A stretch of DNA of 41,609 nt from Desulfobacteraceae bacterium (GCA_024227235.1 JAAEKY010000909.1:1-41609), one strand, 5' to 3'. Positions 26,818 through 35,065 are shown, counted from the first letter of the stretch. Program-made: numbers and translations. The notes: a model not told the origin generated them from the sequence alone.

Positions 26818-26856
26818 ATTTGCAATTACATTATATAGCCAAATGTAATTGCAAAT
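26818..26856. repeat. Perfect 15-base inverted repeat with 9-base loop
   Basis: ATTTGCAATTACATT (26818-26832) pairs fully with AATGTAATTGCAAAT (26842-26856). No run of T residues follows on either strand, so it is not a standard intrinsic terminator. It sits between divergent genes, where a terminator would not be expected. It could be a cruciform-forming site, an operator or a small mobile remnant. Confidence 0.6.
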
Positions 26857-26994
26857 TTCCCAAAATCTAATTAACAAAAAAATGCTTAAAATACCTATTT
26901 TTTTACAGCATTTGACAATTAATGAATGTCATGGCAAATTGCGGTTAAAGATTAAATTATTATAAAATGGCGAAAGCATTTGGAGAAAGAAGTA

Positions 26995-27789
26995 ATGGAC
27001 CGTCCCATAGGTATTTTTGATTCTGGAGTGGGGGGACTGAGTGTCTTAAAGGAAATCAGAAGACAGCTTCCTTTTGAATCCATTAACTACTTAGCAGACA
27101 GCAACAATTGCCCATATGGATCCAAAAATGAGAAGGATGCATTTTTACTTGCCAAAAAGAATATTGAATTTCTTCTTGAACTTAATTGTAAATTAATTGT
27201 TATTGCGTGTAATACAGTAACTGCTTTGGCTATAGACAATTTCAGGTCAGAATATAAAGTACCCTTTATTGGAATGGAGCCGGCTTTAAAACCTGCCGCT
27301 TTGAAAACAAAAACAAAAAAGGTCGGTATCCTTGCCACTGAAAATACATTTAATGGCAAGCTTTTTAAACAAACTTTTGAGAAGTATGCAAAAGACTTAG
27401 ATGTTTTTGTCCAACCGGGATATGGCCTCGTAGAGCTGGTTGAACAGGGCGATCAGAATAGCCCAAAAGCCAAAAAACTTTTGGAGGAGTATCTTTTGCC
27501 CATGGTGGAAAAAGGAGCCGATACAATTGTACTCGGGTGTACCCACTATCCATTTTTTAAAGAAATGATTCAACAGATTACACAAAATAAAGTGAGCATC
27601 ATTGACCCTTCTGATGCAGTTGCCGCCCAGACAAAAAGAGTATTAATTGATTTTTATTTAGTCGCAAAGGATGACAACGATCCCACGTTTAATTTTTATA
27701 CTACAGGGGAAAAAGTAATCGCTGAAAAATTTTTATCCTGCACCATGGACAGACCTTACGGGCTTGAGCAGATTGATGGAGACCTTTGA
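26995..27789 (+). CDS. murI: Glutamate racemase
   Basis: MurI converts L-glutamate to D-glutamate for peptidoglycan. The 264-residue protein from ATG 26995 (GGAG upstream at the right distance) starts with the diagnostic IGIFDSGVGGLSVLKEIRRQLP. The first catalytic cysteine is in VIACNTVTA and the second in VLGCTHYPFF. The NCPYG motif near residue 40 and the aspartate and serine of the first motif are kept. A TTG 15 bases upstream is a less likely start. It is a single gene, with the next gene convergent 39 bases downstream. The confident match leaves little doubt about function. Confidence 0.95.
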   Translation: MDRPIGIFDSGVGGLSVLKEIRRQLPFESINYLADSNNCPYGSKNEKDAFLLAKKNIEFLLELNCKLIVIACNTVTALAIDNFRSEYKVPFIGMEPALKPAALKTKTKKVGILATENTFNGKLFKQTFEKYAKDLDVFVQPGYGLVELVEQGDQNSPKAKKLLEEYLLPMVEKGADTIVLGCTHYPFFKEMIQQITQNKVSIIDPSDAVAAQTKRVLIDFYLVAKDDNDPTFNFYTTGEKVIAEKFLSCTMDRPYGLEQIDGDL

Positions 27790-27828
27790 TGATGGGAAGG
27801 TATTTATTTGTTTTTATAGAAGCAGGGT

Positions 27829-28221
27829 CTATGAAATCAAATCATTTATTTTTTTAAGAAGCACATCCTTATCAACCGGTTTATCAAAAAATTCATCTGG
27901 GCTGAAATAGTCAGCATCATCATATTTGTTAAATTTTAAACCTAGCTCATCTTCCATTCCGGAGATACCAAAAATAATTGTCTTTTTAAGATCAGGGGTG
28001 TTCCTTACTTGTCTACAGACCTCAAATCCAGAATAGGTTGTTTCCATCATGACATCCAGCATAATAAGGTCAGGGCGCATTTTTTCTATCAATTTAAAAC
28101 CCATTTCTCCATCTTTGGCGGTTTCAACTTCAAAGCCATTTCTGGTTAGAAATGTTTTCATAGTGAACAGGTAATCCATGTTGTCATCAATAATGATTAT
28201 TTTGAAGGGTTTATCCCCCAT
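27829..28221 (-). CDS. Single-domain response regulator (CheY-like receiver)
   Basis: This is a 130-residue stand-alone receiver domain. The acidic pair is in IIIIDDNMD (Asp12-13), the phosphoacceptor is Asp56 in LIMLDVMME, the T/S position falls at IIFGISGMED and the conserved lysine at FFDKPVDKD. The segment after the phosphoacceptor has a short insertion (METTYSGFEVCRQ). There is no output domain, so it signals by protein contact or phosphotransfer. It lies 85 bases after the PAS kinase at 28307-29392 on the same strand, so the kinase is the natural partner. It converges on murI. Confidence 0.9.
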   Translation of the reverse strand: MGDKPFKIIIIDDNMDYLFTMKTFLTRNGFEVETAKDGEMGFKLIEKMRPDLIMLDVMMETTYSGFEVCRQVRNTPDLKKTIIFGISGMEDELGLKFNKYDDADYFSPDEFFDKPVDKDVLLKKINDLIS

Positions 28222-28306
28222 ATCCTGCTTCCCCTTTCTTCTTAAGAATAAAAAAAATATAACGATAGTTCATGATAAAAATTATGTCAATTCCTAAAAT
28301 CTTTTT

Positions 28307-29392
28307 TCACTCTAAAATCATCTTCTTGTCAGGCAATCTAAAGATGACTCTAAACAGACTCCCTTGACCCTTTTTGGATAACACTTCAATTTTACCATTA
28401 TGATTTTTAACAATTCTGTCGACAACCATCAGACCAAGTCCTGTTCCAGAATCTCCTTTTGATGAGAAAAATTCTTTAAACAGATTTCCTTGAGTGTCTT
28501 TGTCCATTCCTTGAGCGTTGTCTTCCACCTCAAACAAGTAATGATAATTGTCATAGAAATCCACCCTGACAAATACTGAAAATTTTCTTTTTTTTGCATC
28601 TTTTTCACAGGCCTGAAGAGAATTCCAAATAAGATTTCCCAGCATTCGGGAAATTCCGGTGGGATCAATTTTTAATGAAGGCACCTTTGGATTTAATTCT
28701 AATAATAGCTGAATTCCCATTGAAGAGGCCTTCTCAGTAAATAATTGTCCAGCCTGACGAGCCACAACAGCAGGTTTAACCAGCTGAAGAGAAGGCTTCC
28801 TTTCTTTGGCAGAATAAAGAATATTCTGGGTAATTCGCGTAATCTCTGTAATATTCTTCTTAACAATTTCCCAGCCCTGGAGAGAAAGTTTTGCATCTTT
28901 ATCCTTTATGCCTTCCTCTACAACATATGCCCCACCCTGGAGTCCTTCTAAAATATTTTTTATATCGTGGGAAAGTAATGCAATCGATTGTCCCAGGGTT
29001 ACAAGTTCCCTGTGAGAGTCTTTTATCCTTCCCACATTTACCAGCAACTTAATACAAGCCTTGACATTGCCAACAGCATCAAACAAGGGGGCTGAAAATG
29101 CGATCATTTCAATATCACTGCCATCAGACAGATGGATAGATTCTTCAACAATATGCACTTTTTTATCTTTAAAAGTGTTTCGAACCGGGCAAATGCTGCA
29201 TTGATGATTCGATCCCTTTAACACTGAATGACAATGCTTATTGATGACATCATCACCAAAATCATTCTTAAAAGTTTGATTGGCAAAAAGAATATTAAAC
29301 TCCTGGTCTTGGATCATAATGTAGCAGGGTAGAGCATCAATAATGCTTTTAAACGTCAGGTCAATTATTTCGGAATTATTTGAGTCGTTCAT
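28307..29392 (-). CDS. Sensor histidine kinase with Cys-motif PAS domain
   Basis: This 361-residue soluble kinase has one PAS domain (about 12-120), HisKA and HATPase domains. The PAS domain carries Cys54, Cys65 and Cys68 in the spacing C-x10-C-x2-C (KHCHSVLKGSNHQCSIC). The phosphoacceptor is His142 in LLSHDIKNILEGL. The ATPase domain shows NLIWNSLQACEKD, EDNAQGMDKD and GDSGTGLGLMVV. It has no receiver domain, in line with the separate receiver encoded downstream. The HisKA part resembles that of the kinase at 30631-32430 (shared HxIKN and GG motifs). AAGGA lies upstream of the ATG. The universal stress protein gene ends 30 bases upstream, so USP, kinase and receiver form one operon. The metal or redox ligand is inferred, not seen. 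Confidence 0.9.
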   Translation of the reverse strand: MNDSNNSEIIDLTFKSIIDALPCYIMIQDQEFNILFANQTFKNDFGDDVINKHCHSVLKGSNHQCSICPVRNTFKDKKVHIVEESIHLSDGSDIEMIAFSAPLFDAVGNVKACIKLLVNVGRIKDSHRELVTLGQSIALLSHDIKNILEGLQGGAYVVEEGIKDKDAKLSLQGWEIVKKNITEITRITQNILYSAKERKPSLQLVKPAVVARQAGQLFTEKASSMGIQLLLELNPKVPSLKIDPTGISRMLGNLIWNSLQACEKDAKKRKFSVFVRVDFYDNYHYLFEVEDNAQGMDKDTQGNLFKEFFSSKGDSGTGLGLMVVDRIVKNHNGKIEVLSKKGQGSLFRVIFRLPDKKMILE

Positions 29393-29422
29393 TCAACATC
29401 CTTGAATTGGGTATTAAATCGA

Positions 29423-29905
29423 TTATCTTGGGCTGCCCATAGTAATCACCTGGCAGGTTGCAAATTTTGAGACATTTGCAGCTGTCCTGATATAAGTCAA
29501 CCGTTTCGCTTCACGTCTGCCGGCTGTCCCCATTATGATCATATCAACGTCATTTTCCTCGGAATATTTGATAATCTCAACATCTGGAGATCCGACTTTG
29601 ACCACAAGTTTATGATCAATTACATCACGGCATCTTTTGTAATAAATTTTTTTTAATGCGCCTAACGCCTGAAGCCTGTTCTGTTCATCAAGATCCTCTG
29701 ATTTTATGATGGATTCTTTTTTTGACAGAGGGGGATCAAAGATTTGAACGCTGCATGGATTTATTGCAGGAATTACATTAAAAATATGAAGGGTTGCTTT
29801 ATACTTGTTTGCCTGATCAAAGGCATGAACAAAAGAAGCTTCAGCATCCTTTGAATAATCAGTGCAAAGTAGAATATTTTTATATTTTAAGTCGATAGTG
29901 ACCAT
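29423..29905 (-). CDS. Universal stress protein (UspA family)
   Basis: This 160-residue soluble protein has the UspA fold: KNILLCTDYSKDAEASFVHAFDQANKYKATLHIFNVIP at the start, VVKVGSPDVEIIKYSEENDVDMIIMGTAGRR in the middle, and FATCQVITMG at the end. ATP-binding members have a G-x2-G-x9-G-(S/T) loop. Here the GTAGRR segment is kept but the second half of the loop is not recognisable, so nucleotide binding is uncertain. It is the first gene of the operon with the Cys-PAS kinase and receiver. The upstream gap of about 196 bases is shared with the divergent small genes at 30102. Confidence 0.88.
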   Translation of the reverse strand: MVTIDLKYKNILLCTDYSKDAEASFVHAFDQANKYKATLHIFNVIPAINPCSVQIFDPPLSKKESIIKSEDLDEQNRLQALGALKKIYYKRCRDVIDHKLVVKVGSPDVEIIKYSEENDVDMIIMGTAGRREAKRLTYIRTAANVSKFATCQVITMGSPR

Positions 29906-30004
29906 AAAAAGACTTTATGCTCCATTATAATAGGTTTCTCTATTTTAAAGTGACTTTACCAAACAGATGATAACAGGTCAAGAAGTAGGATAATGTATAT
30001 CTTA

Positions 30005-30033
30005 TTGACATCAATTCAAACCAGGCCTATTGT
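30005..30033 (+). promoter_or_regulatory. Probable sigma-70-type promoter of the two small genes
   Basis: A consensus TTGACA at 30005-30010 is separated by exactly 17 bases from TATTGT at 30028-30033. It would give a leader of about 60 bases before GTG 30102. The strong -35 box and correct spacing support it. Confidence 0.5.
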
Positions 30034-30101
30034 TTTTACATGATAAAATTTGTAATACATTAAGTAGTAAAATAAATTTATTTGGATAGGAGACAACGGC
30101 T

Positions 30102-30299
30102 GTGGCACATGAATATTCCGTTCAGATTCATGACTGGATCAGTAAAAAATTTAAAAATGCAAAGCAAGAAATTGAGTTGGCAAAAAAACAGAATAATTCT
30201 AATAGTAAGAGTTACTATAATGGCCAGCTGCAAGAGCTGTCTGACATTCGACAGTACTTAACAGATCAAGTGGATCTGGAGACTCAAAAGTATTATTAA
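30102..30299 (+). CDS. Small hypothetical helical protein (65 residues)
   Basis: This small soluble, charged protein of unknown function has a GTG start with TAGGAGA upstream at suitable distance. The sequence reads as two amphipathic helices: SVQIHDWISKKFKNAKQEIELAKK, a turn rich in N and S, then KSYYNGQLQELSDIRQYLTDQVDL. The second half aligns with the next small protein (encoded at 30320-30538) around a shared G, leucines and a (Y/F)L(T/S)D ending, so the two look like paralogues. No cysteine, membrane helix or signal peptide is present. It is 20 bases upstream of its paralogue. Confidence 0.65.
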   Translation: MAHEYSVQIHDWISKKFKNAKQEIELAKKQNNSNSKSYYNGQLQELSDIRQYLTDQVDLETQKYY

Positions 30300-30319
30300 T
30301 AAAAGAGTATAGGGTTTTT

Positions 30320-30538
30320 ATGGCATATATATATTTATTAAATTTATATGAAAAAATTGATCTTCGTTTGGATGAAGCAAACGCATTAAAAACAAAAGGA
30401 AAAAAAACACCAGATGAAAAAAGAATGCTGGATGGTAAAATAGATATCCTTTTAGAATTCAAAGAATTTTTATCAGATAATTTGAATCGAAAGCTTCCCA
30501 AACGAATCAGAAAACGATTGTTAAAACCAGATGAATAA
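30320..30538 (+). CDS. Small hypothetical helical protein (72 residues), paralogue of the preceding one
   Basis: This small basic protein of unknown function probably folds as a two-helix hairpin: YLLNLYEKIDLRLDEANALKTK, a loop GKKTPDE, then KRMLDGKIDILLEFKEFLSDNL and a basic tail with NRKLPKRIRKRL. It shows the pattern G-x-(L/I)-x3-(L/F)-x4-(F/Y)L(S/T)D in common with the protein encoded at 30102-30299. The start ATG is preceded by AAAGAGTATAGGG. The basic tail could contact nucleic acid or a partner, but nothing supports a specific role. It ends 15 bases before the dispersed palindrome at 30553. Confidence 0.65.
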   Translation: MAYIYLLNLYEKIDLRLDEANALKTKGKKTPDEKRMLDGKIDILLEFKEFLSDNLNRKLPKRIRKRLLKPDE

Positions 30539-30552
30539 TTTTAATAAGGGTC

Positions 30553-30633
30553 TACCCTGGATATTTCATAACCATCTGCAATGACGAAATAGTCGTTCAT
30601 TGTTGCTATTAAAGCAATGAAATATCCGGGCTA
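30553..30633. repeat. 81-base element bounded by inverted copies of the dispersed repeat (copy 3)
   Basis: The left end TACCCTGGATATTTCAT (30553-30569) and right end ATGAAATATCCGGGCTA (30617-30633) are inverted copies with 15 of 17 bases matching. The inner part also folds: CAATGACGA pairs with TCGTTCATTG with one bulged base. It carries no gene. It resembles a miniature inverted-repeat element or a REP-like unit. The right end supplies the TAG stop codon of the kinase gene at 30631-32430. Confidence 0.7.
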
Positions 30634-32430
30634 TTCTTTCAGCTTTGAAAGCCTTCCCCTTAGAAAGCGTACCCTAAAAACAGAGCCTTCTCCCAATTTT
30701 GAAAAAACACTGATATTCCCCCCATGTTCCTGAATGATTTTTTTAGTCATTAAAAGGCCAAGTCCAGTGCCTTCAAGACCCTTTGTGGAAAAAAACTTTT
30801 GAAAAAGCCGTTTTCTGTGCTCATCATCAATACCGTGTCCGTTATCTTGAACCTCAATAAAGATAGACCCTTCTTCTTCAAATAAATTAATAGTAATTGT
30901 TTTTTTTCGGGTATCTTCGATGTCGGAAAAAGCATCAATAGCATTTCCTACAAGGTTTGTAAGGGCTTCATGTATTTTTTCGTAGTCAAGAAAAACAGGC
31001 GAGATTTTTTGGTCTTCCTTAAAAATAAATCGGATGTTGTTTTTCGTTGCCTTTGCAGTAAAAGACTCTATTACTTCATTAATAATTTCTGCAGGGTCGC
31101 AGTCTTTTGGTGTGATCGTTCGGAATCTGGCATAATTTAAAAATGCCATGGAAAATTCTCTGATTCGTTCTGTATTTCTTGTAAGGGCTTCAATCCCTTT
31201 ATGAACCCGTTTAATATCCCCTTTTCCAATACCAGACTTTAAAAAATACATCCCCCCATCTAGTGCATTGATAAGGTTTTTTATTCCATGAGCCAAACCG
31301 GCAACTGTTTGACCAACAATAGCCATTCGCTCTGCTTCTATTTTTTCTTTTTCAAGGTTTTTCAACTGGCTGATATCATGAACCGAGAATGCCATGCCAA
31401 TATTTTTATCTATGTCTTTGAGTTTGTTTCCAATCAACCGCCCGGAAAATTTATCCCCATTGCTTCTTTTTAGCTGAGCATCAGGCAGGTAAACATGACT
31501 GCGTTCTTCAGATACTTTTGCAAGAAATCCTTTAGGGAGCATGGTGTTAATGTCTTCTAAGGAAACAATTTGGCCCTTATCAATATTAAACAGGCTTCGG
31601 GCGGCAGTGTTGAATACTTCAATTTTTCCTCTTTTACTAATTCCCACAATACCATCCATAGAGGTATTTATAAGAGATTCAAGATAGCTGTGAGCAGTTT
31701 CAAGCCTGCTTTGCAGTTTTACTGTGGCTGAAATATCGACAGCCATTTCCATGACTAAATCATGCGTTTTCTCTTCTGCTTTTAACAAAATAGTAATGAC
31801 ATGCATATGAACGGTTCGGCCGTCTGTTAAGTTCCAGACATGATATCCGGTATGCTGCATACCATCGTCAAAGGTCTGTCTGGCTGTGCATTCCAGGCAT
31901 TTTTCTTTTCGGCCTTTTAAAGCAGAATAGCAATACTCGCCCTGAAGGTTTCCGATCATGTCTTCGGCTCGTTTGTTTGCCCTTACAACCTGAAATTGTC
32001 TGTTAATAATCATAACGTTACAGGGAACCTGTTCAAAAAGTAGTTTATACTCTTTTTCTGTTTTTTTAAACCGAGTGGTTTCAGTGCTTATTTCAACAAG
32101 ATAATTTACTTGCCCTTTTTTATCTATGACAGGTACAGTATATTTTATGTAGTAGATAAGATGACCATTTTTATCATAACCGGTCTGTTCGCTCACACTT
32201 GTCTTGGCATTTGAAAAAGCAAATCGACTCGTACAGTCTTCACAGATTTCATTTTTCTTTTTATAAATATCAAAACACTTTTTTCCCTTCCAGTCACCAA
32301 ATCGGTTTTCAAATGCCTGGTTAGCATAAATGATGTTTAGTTCTGGGTCTAAAGCCGCAATAAATACAGGAGCGGCATTAAAGAATTCTTTTTCTATCCA
32401 GTCTTTTAAGTCTTGGGGTGTTTCAGTCAT
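30631..32430 (-). CDS. Sensor histidine kinase with two Cys-motif PAS domains
   Basis: This 599-residue soluble kinase has the start ATG at 32428-32430, chosen because AAGGG lies seven bases upstream; a further in-frame ATG upstream lacks such a site. Three PAS domains lie at about 15-125, 128-240 and 247-360. The first two carry C-x10-C-x2-C motifs (Cys 52, 63, 66 in KCFDIYKKKNEICEDC, and Cys 167, 178, 181 in YCYSALKGRKEKCLEC). The third has no such cysteines. The phosphoacceptor is His381 in GLAHGIKNLINAL. The ATPase domain has NLVGNAIDAFSD, DNGHGIDDE and LEGTGLGLLM. There is no receiver, so an external one is needed. The divergent Rrf2-SQR operon ends with a receiver gene, a plausible partner. 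The stop codon is inside a dispersed repeat. Confidence 0.9.
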   Translation of the reverse strand: MTETPQDLKDWIEKEFFNAAPVFIAALDPELNIIYANQAFENRFGDWKGKKCFDIYKKKNEICEDCTSRFAFSNAKTSVSEQTGYDKNGHLIYYIKYTVPVIDKKGQVNYLVEISTETTRFKKTEKEYKLLFEQVPCNVMIINRQFQVVRANKRAEDMIGNLQGEYCYSALKGRKEKCLECTARQTFDDGMQHTGYHVWNLTDGRTVHMHVITILLKAEEKTHDLVMEMAVDISATVKLQSRLETAHSYLESLINTSMDGIVGISKRGKIEVFNTAARSLFNIDKGQIVSLEDINTMLPKGFLAKVSEERSHVYLPDAQLKRSNGDKFSGRLIGNKLKDIDKNIGMAFSVHDISQLKNLEKEKIEAERMAIVGQTVAGLAHGIKNLINALDGGMYFLKSGIGKGDIKRVHKGIEALTRNTERIREFSMAFLNYARFRTITPKDCDPAEIINEVIESFTAKATKNNIRFIFKEDQKISPVFLDYEKIHEALTNLVGNAIDAFSDIEDTRKKTITINLFEEEGSIFIEVQDNGHGIDDEHRKRLFQKFFSTKGLEGTGLGLLMTKKIIQEHGGNISVFSKLGEGSVFRVRFLRGRLSKLKE

Positions 32431-32525
32431 AAGAATACCCTTAATATACATTTTTTAATATCAGTTTTAATATATCCTATTTTTCTTTACAGGATGCCAG
32501 ATTTAAAAATTTTTTATTTTTCTCC

Positions 32526-32564
32526 TTGACAAGCATTGACAATTTATTTAATTCATACTAACTT
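32526..32564 (+). promoter_or_regulatory. Possible promoter of the Rrf2-SQR operon with tandem TTGACA boxes
   Basis: TTGACA occurs at 32526-32531 and again at 32536-32541, ten bases apart. A weak -10-like TAACTT at 32559-32564 lies 17 bases after the second. The site is about 50 bases upstream of the Rrf2 start in the divergent gap shared with the kinase at 30631. Rrf2 regulators often control their own operon from such positions, but no clear operator palindrome was found. Confidence 0.3.
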
Positions 32565-32613
32565 GATATAGATTAAAATAATATACATTGCAACAGTAAA
32601 GAACTAATATGCT

Positions 32614-33060
32614 ATGAAACTCGTAACACAAGTCAGATATGGTATCAGAATAATGCTTGATTTAGCAATGAACCAGGGCAAAGAAGTTGTTCAAATGGGT
32701 GATATATCATCTCGGCAGAATATTTCTTTAAAATATCTAGAACAGCTTATTCGACCCATTAAAGAGGCTGGATTTGTCATCAGTAAAAGAGGGCGAAAAG
32801 GTGGCCATCGATTGGCGATTTCTCCAGAAAAAATAACATTGGCTCAAATTGTTCGGATTTTTGAAAAAGAGGTGACACTCCAAGACTCAGCTGAGGACAA
32901 AGAAGGGTATTCTGAATATCAGGATTCTTTAATTAGAGGAGCGTGGGATGAGGCGATAGAAGCATTTTACAACCGACTTGAAAAAGTCACGTTAGCGGAT
33001 CTATCACTCGATACAACAAAAAAAATCTGGAGTGATTCAGATTTATTAATTTTTGGATAA
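32614..33060 (+). CDS. Rrf2-family transcriptional regulator lacking cysteines
   Basis: This 148-residue DNA-binding regulator has the Rrf2 winged-helix start MKLVTQVRYGIRIMLDLAM, the recognition part ISLKYLEQLIRPIKEAGFVISKRGRKGGHRLA, and the dimer helix. Most Fe-S Rrf2 proteins (IscR, NsrR, RsrR-like) have three cysteines near residue 90-105. In this protein the corresponding loop (KEVTLQDSAEDKEGYSEYQ) has none, and no cysteine occurs anywhere, so it cannot bind a cluster by cysteine. It must respond to another signal or act constitutively. It is the first gene before the SQR gene (47-base gap) and its likely regulator. A second Rrf2 protein, at 35795, keeps the cysteines. Its ribosome site is weak. 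Confidence 0.9.
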   Translation: MKLVTQVRYGIRIMLDLAMNQGKEVVQMGDISSRQNISLKYLEQLIRPIKEAGFVISKRGRKGGHRLAISPEKITLAQIVRIFEKEVTLQDSAEDKEGYSEYQDSLIRGAWDEAIEAFYNRLEKVTLADLSLDTTKKIWSDSDLLIFG

Positions 33061-33107
33061 ATAAGAGTGAAAAGGAAAATATTTAAACCAATAACGAGGA
33101 GAGGTAA

Positions 33108-34355
33108 ATGAAAAAGATCGTAATACTTGGATCTGGTGCAGGTGGAACCATGTGTGCCGCAAAATTAAGAAGACACTTGGGTCGGGACTGGCAAATTACC
33201 ATTATTGATAATGATGAAAAACATCACTATCAGCCAGGATGGCTTTTTATTCCATTTGGTATTTATACTGCAGAAGACTGTGAAAAACCCAAACGTGACT
33301 TTATCCCATCAGGCGTTGATTTTATTTTGGATGAAGTGGTTGGTGTGAACACAGAACAAAACGAAGTTGAATGTAAGAAAGGTAAGTATGATTATGATTG
33401 GCTGATCGTTGCTACAGGCTGCCAACCCGTGCCAAATGAAGTTGAAGGCCTTGAAGACTGGAAAGCAGATCCAAAAGCCAATGAGCAAACCTTTTTCACA
33501 CAGGAAAGTGCTGTTGCCCTATTTCACAGAATGAAATATTTTGATAAAGGCAAGATGATATTTAATATTGCTGAAATGCCTCATAAATGTCCAGTTGTTC
33601 CCATGGAGTTTATTTTTATGGCAGACTGGTTCTTTGCCAAAAATGGTTGCAGGGATAATATTGAAATTGAATTTGTAACCCCTAATACGGGTATTTTTAC
33701 AAAACCAATTGCAACAAGTGTCATGAGTGCAACTGCTGAAGAGAAACAAATCAAAGTAACCCCAAGCTTTGACCTTGAAGTTGTCAATAAGGAAGAGGGA
33801 TATATTGAATCAGCCAGAGGTGAAAAGATCGATTATGATCTGTTTATCTCTACTATGCCTAACTTGGGTGCTGACTATATTGAAAATTCAGGCATGGGAG
33901 ATGGGATGGGGTATGTACTCACAGATCATCATACCTTGAAAGCTGAAAAATTTGAAAATATTTATGTTGTCGGTGATGCAACGAATGTACCCACATCAAA
34001 AGCGGGTTCAGTTGCGCATTATGAAGCAGATATCGTTGTTGAGAATTTGCTTCTTGAAATTGATGGTAAAGCACCAAAACCATTGTTTGATGGGCATTCA
34101 ACTTGCTTTATTGTGTCTGGTTATGACAAAGCATTCTTGTTTGACTTTAACTACAAAACTGAACCGCTTCCTGGTAAGTTCCCGTTCCCAGGTATAGGTC
34201 CTTTTGACCTTGTTGGTGAAAGCGCTACCAACTATTGGGGCAAGATGATGTTTAAATGGGTATACTGGAATCTTCTTCTGTCAGGACAGGATATGCCGCT
34301 TGAGCCACAAATGGCTATGGCTGGAAAACATTGGCCTAAAGTTGAAACAGAATAG
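33108..34355 (+). CDS. Sulfide:quinone oxidoreductase-like FAD flavoprotein
   Basis: This 415-residue flavoprotein probably oxidises sulfide to polysulfide or persulfide and reduces quinone at the cytoplasmic membrane. The N-terminal dinucleotide site is KIVILGSGAGGTMCAAKL, the second is YDWLIVATGCQPVP, and FAD contact is at IYVVGDATNVPTSKAGS. Cys105, Cys161 (PHKCPVVPMEF) and Cys333 (GHSTCFI) sit where SQR family members have their redox and catalytic cysteines. The C-terminal part (FPFPGIGPFDLVGESATNYWGKMMFKWVYW) looks like the membrane-binding end. GGAGAGG precedes the ATG. The adjacent DUF1641 gene is a common companion of SQR. Other FAD-dependent pyridine nucleotide-disulfide oxidoreductases are the alternative. 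Confidence 0.85.
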   Translation: MKKIVILGSGAGGTMCAAKLRRHLGRDWQITIIDNDEKHHYQPGWLFIPFGIYTAEDCEKPKRDFIPSGVDFILDEVVGVNTEQNEVECKKGKYDYDWLIVATGCQPVPNEVEGLEDWKADPKANEQTFFTQESAVALFHRMKYFDKGKMIFNIAEMPHKCPVVPMEFIFMADWFFAKNGCRDNIEIEFVTPNTGIFTKPIATSVMSATAEEKQIKVTPSFDLEVVNKEEGYIESARGEKIDYDLFISTMPNLGADYIENSGMGDGMGYVLTDHHTLKAEKFENIYVVGDATNVPTSKAGSVAHYEADIVVENLLLEIDGKAPKPLFDGHSTCFIVSGYDKAFLFDFNYKTEPLPGKFPFPGIGPFDLVGESATNYWGKMMFKWVYWNLLLSGQDMPLEPQMAMAGKHWPKVETE

Positions 34356-34364
34356 GAGGCTGAT

Positions 34365-35033
34365 ATGACAAATGAAGAGTTAATACTGGAAAAACTGGAG
34401 CGTTTAGAAGCTCAGATCCAGCCTATGGTCAAAACCAGTGAGAAGGTGGCAGAGTTAAAAAACGATCTGATGCCTCTGTCAATGCAAGCGACAGCGATTT
34501 TCATTGAGCAGCTCCAAGAAATCGAATCAGGTTTCCAGCTTGAAGATTTTCTGTCACTCGTAAAAGAGACAGCACGAAACACAGGAAATTTTGTGTTTGC
34601 TTTAAAACAGATGGCCAGTATTATTGAATTTGTGAAAGATTTGGAGCCATTGATGAAATCTGCTGTGCCTCAGACCATTGAAATTCTGGATGAAATGGAG
34701 CAAAAAGGGGTTTTCAGGATGTTTAAGGCTACCCTTGATTTAAGATCAAAGGTCGCAGCAGCATATACGCCTGAGGATATTGAAATGATGGGTGATACGC
34801 TTGTTGCATACATGGGGCTTGCCAAAAGTCTTTCTGACCCTAAAGCAGTTAAACTGTTAGAAGGCCTGTCCAAGGTTCCATCTAAAGTTGATCTGGATAA
34901 TGCAAAAAGTGTCGGTGTTATGGGACTTGCTACTGCTGGATTTAATCCAGAAATTAGTAAAGGTCTGGGTGTTGCCTTGGAGTTAACAAAAGCTTTAGGC
35001 AAAATTAGCGGGAAAGAAAATAACCCCGGATAA
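34365..35033 (+). CDS. DUF1641 domain protein
   Basis: This 222-residue soluble helical protein has a DUF1641 domain. An N-terminal coiled-coil-like segment (EELILEKLERLEAQIQPM and TSEKVAELKNDLMPLS) is followed by helices and the motif that contains VDLDNAKSVGVMGLATAGFNPEISKGLGVALELTKALG near the end. The function of DUF1641 is unknown. It is often found beside SQR-type oxidoreductases, formate dehydrogenase or other redox enzymes, which suggests an accessory or scaffold role. It begins nine bases after the SQR stop, with AGGAGG upstream, so they are co-translated. There are no cysteines. Confidence 0.85.
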   Translation: MTNEELILEKLERLEAQIQPMVKTSEKVAELKNDLMPLSMQATAIFIEQLQEIESGFQLEDFLSLVKETARNTGNFVFALKQMASIIEFVKDLEPLMKSAVPQTIEILDEMEQKGVFRMFKATLDLRSKVAAAYTPEDIEMMGDTLVAYMGLAKSLSDPKAVKLLEGLSKVPSKVDLDNAKSVGVMGLATAGFNPEISKGLGVALELTKALGKISGKENNPG

Positions 35034-35065
35034 AAGAGAATAATATAATATAAAAGGAAGAATCT

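Larger units (their letters stand above)
26548..26994. other. 447-base gene-free stretch between a kinase and murI, with two palindromes
   Basis: This is the divergent control region for the kinase at 23827-26547 and murI. No gene is visible. It holds an imperfect palindrome at 26682-26697 and a long perfect inverted repeat at 26818-26856. A TTGACA at 26912-26917 might serve murI, but no good -10 box follows at the right distance. Confidence 0.6.
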
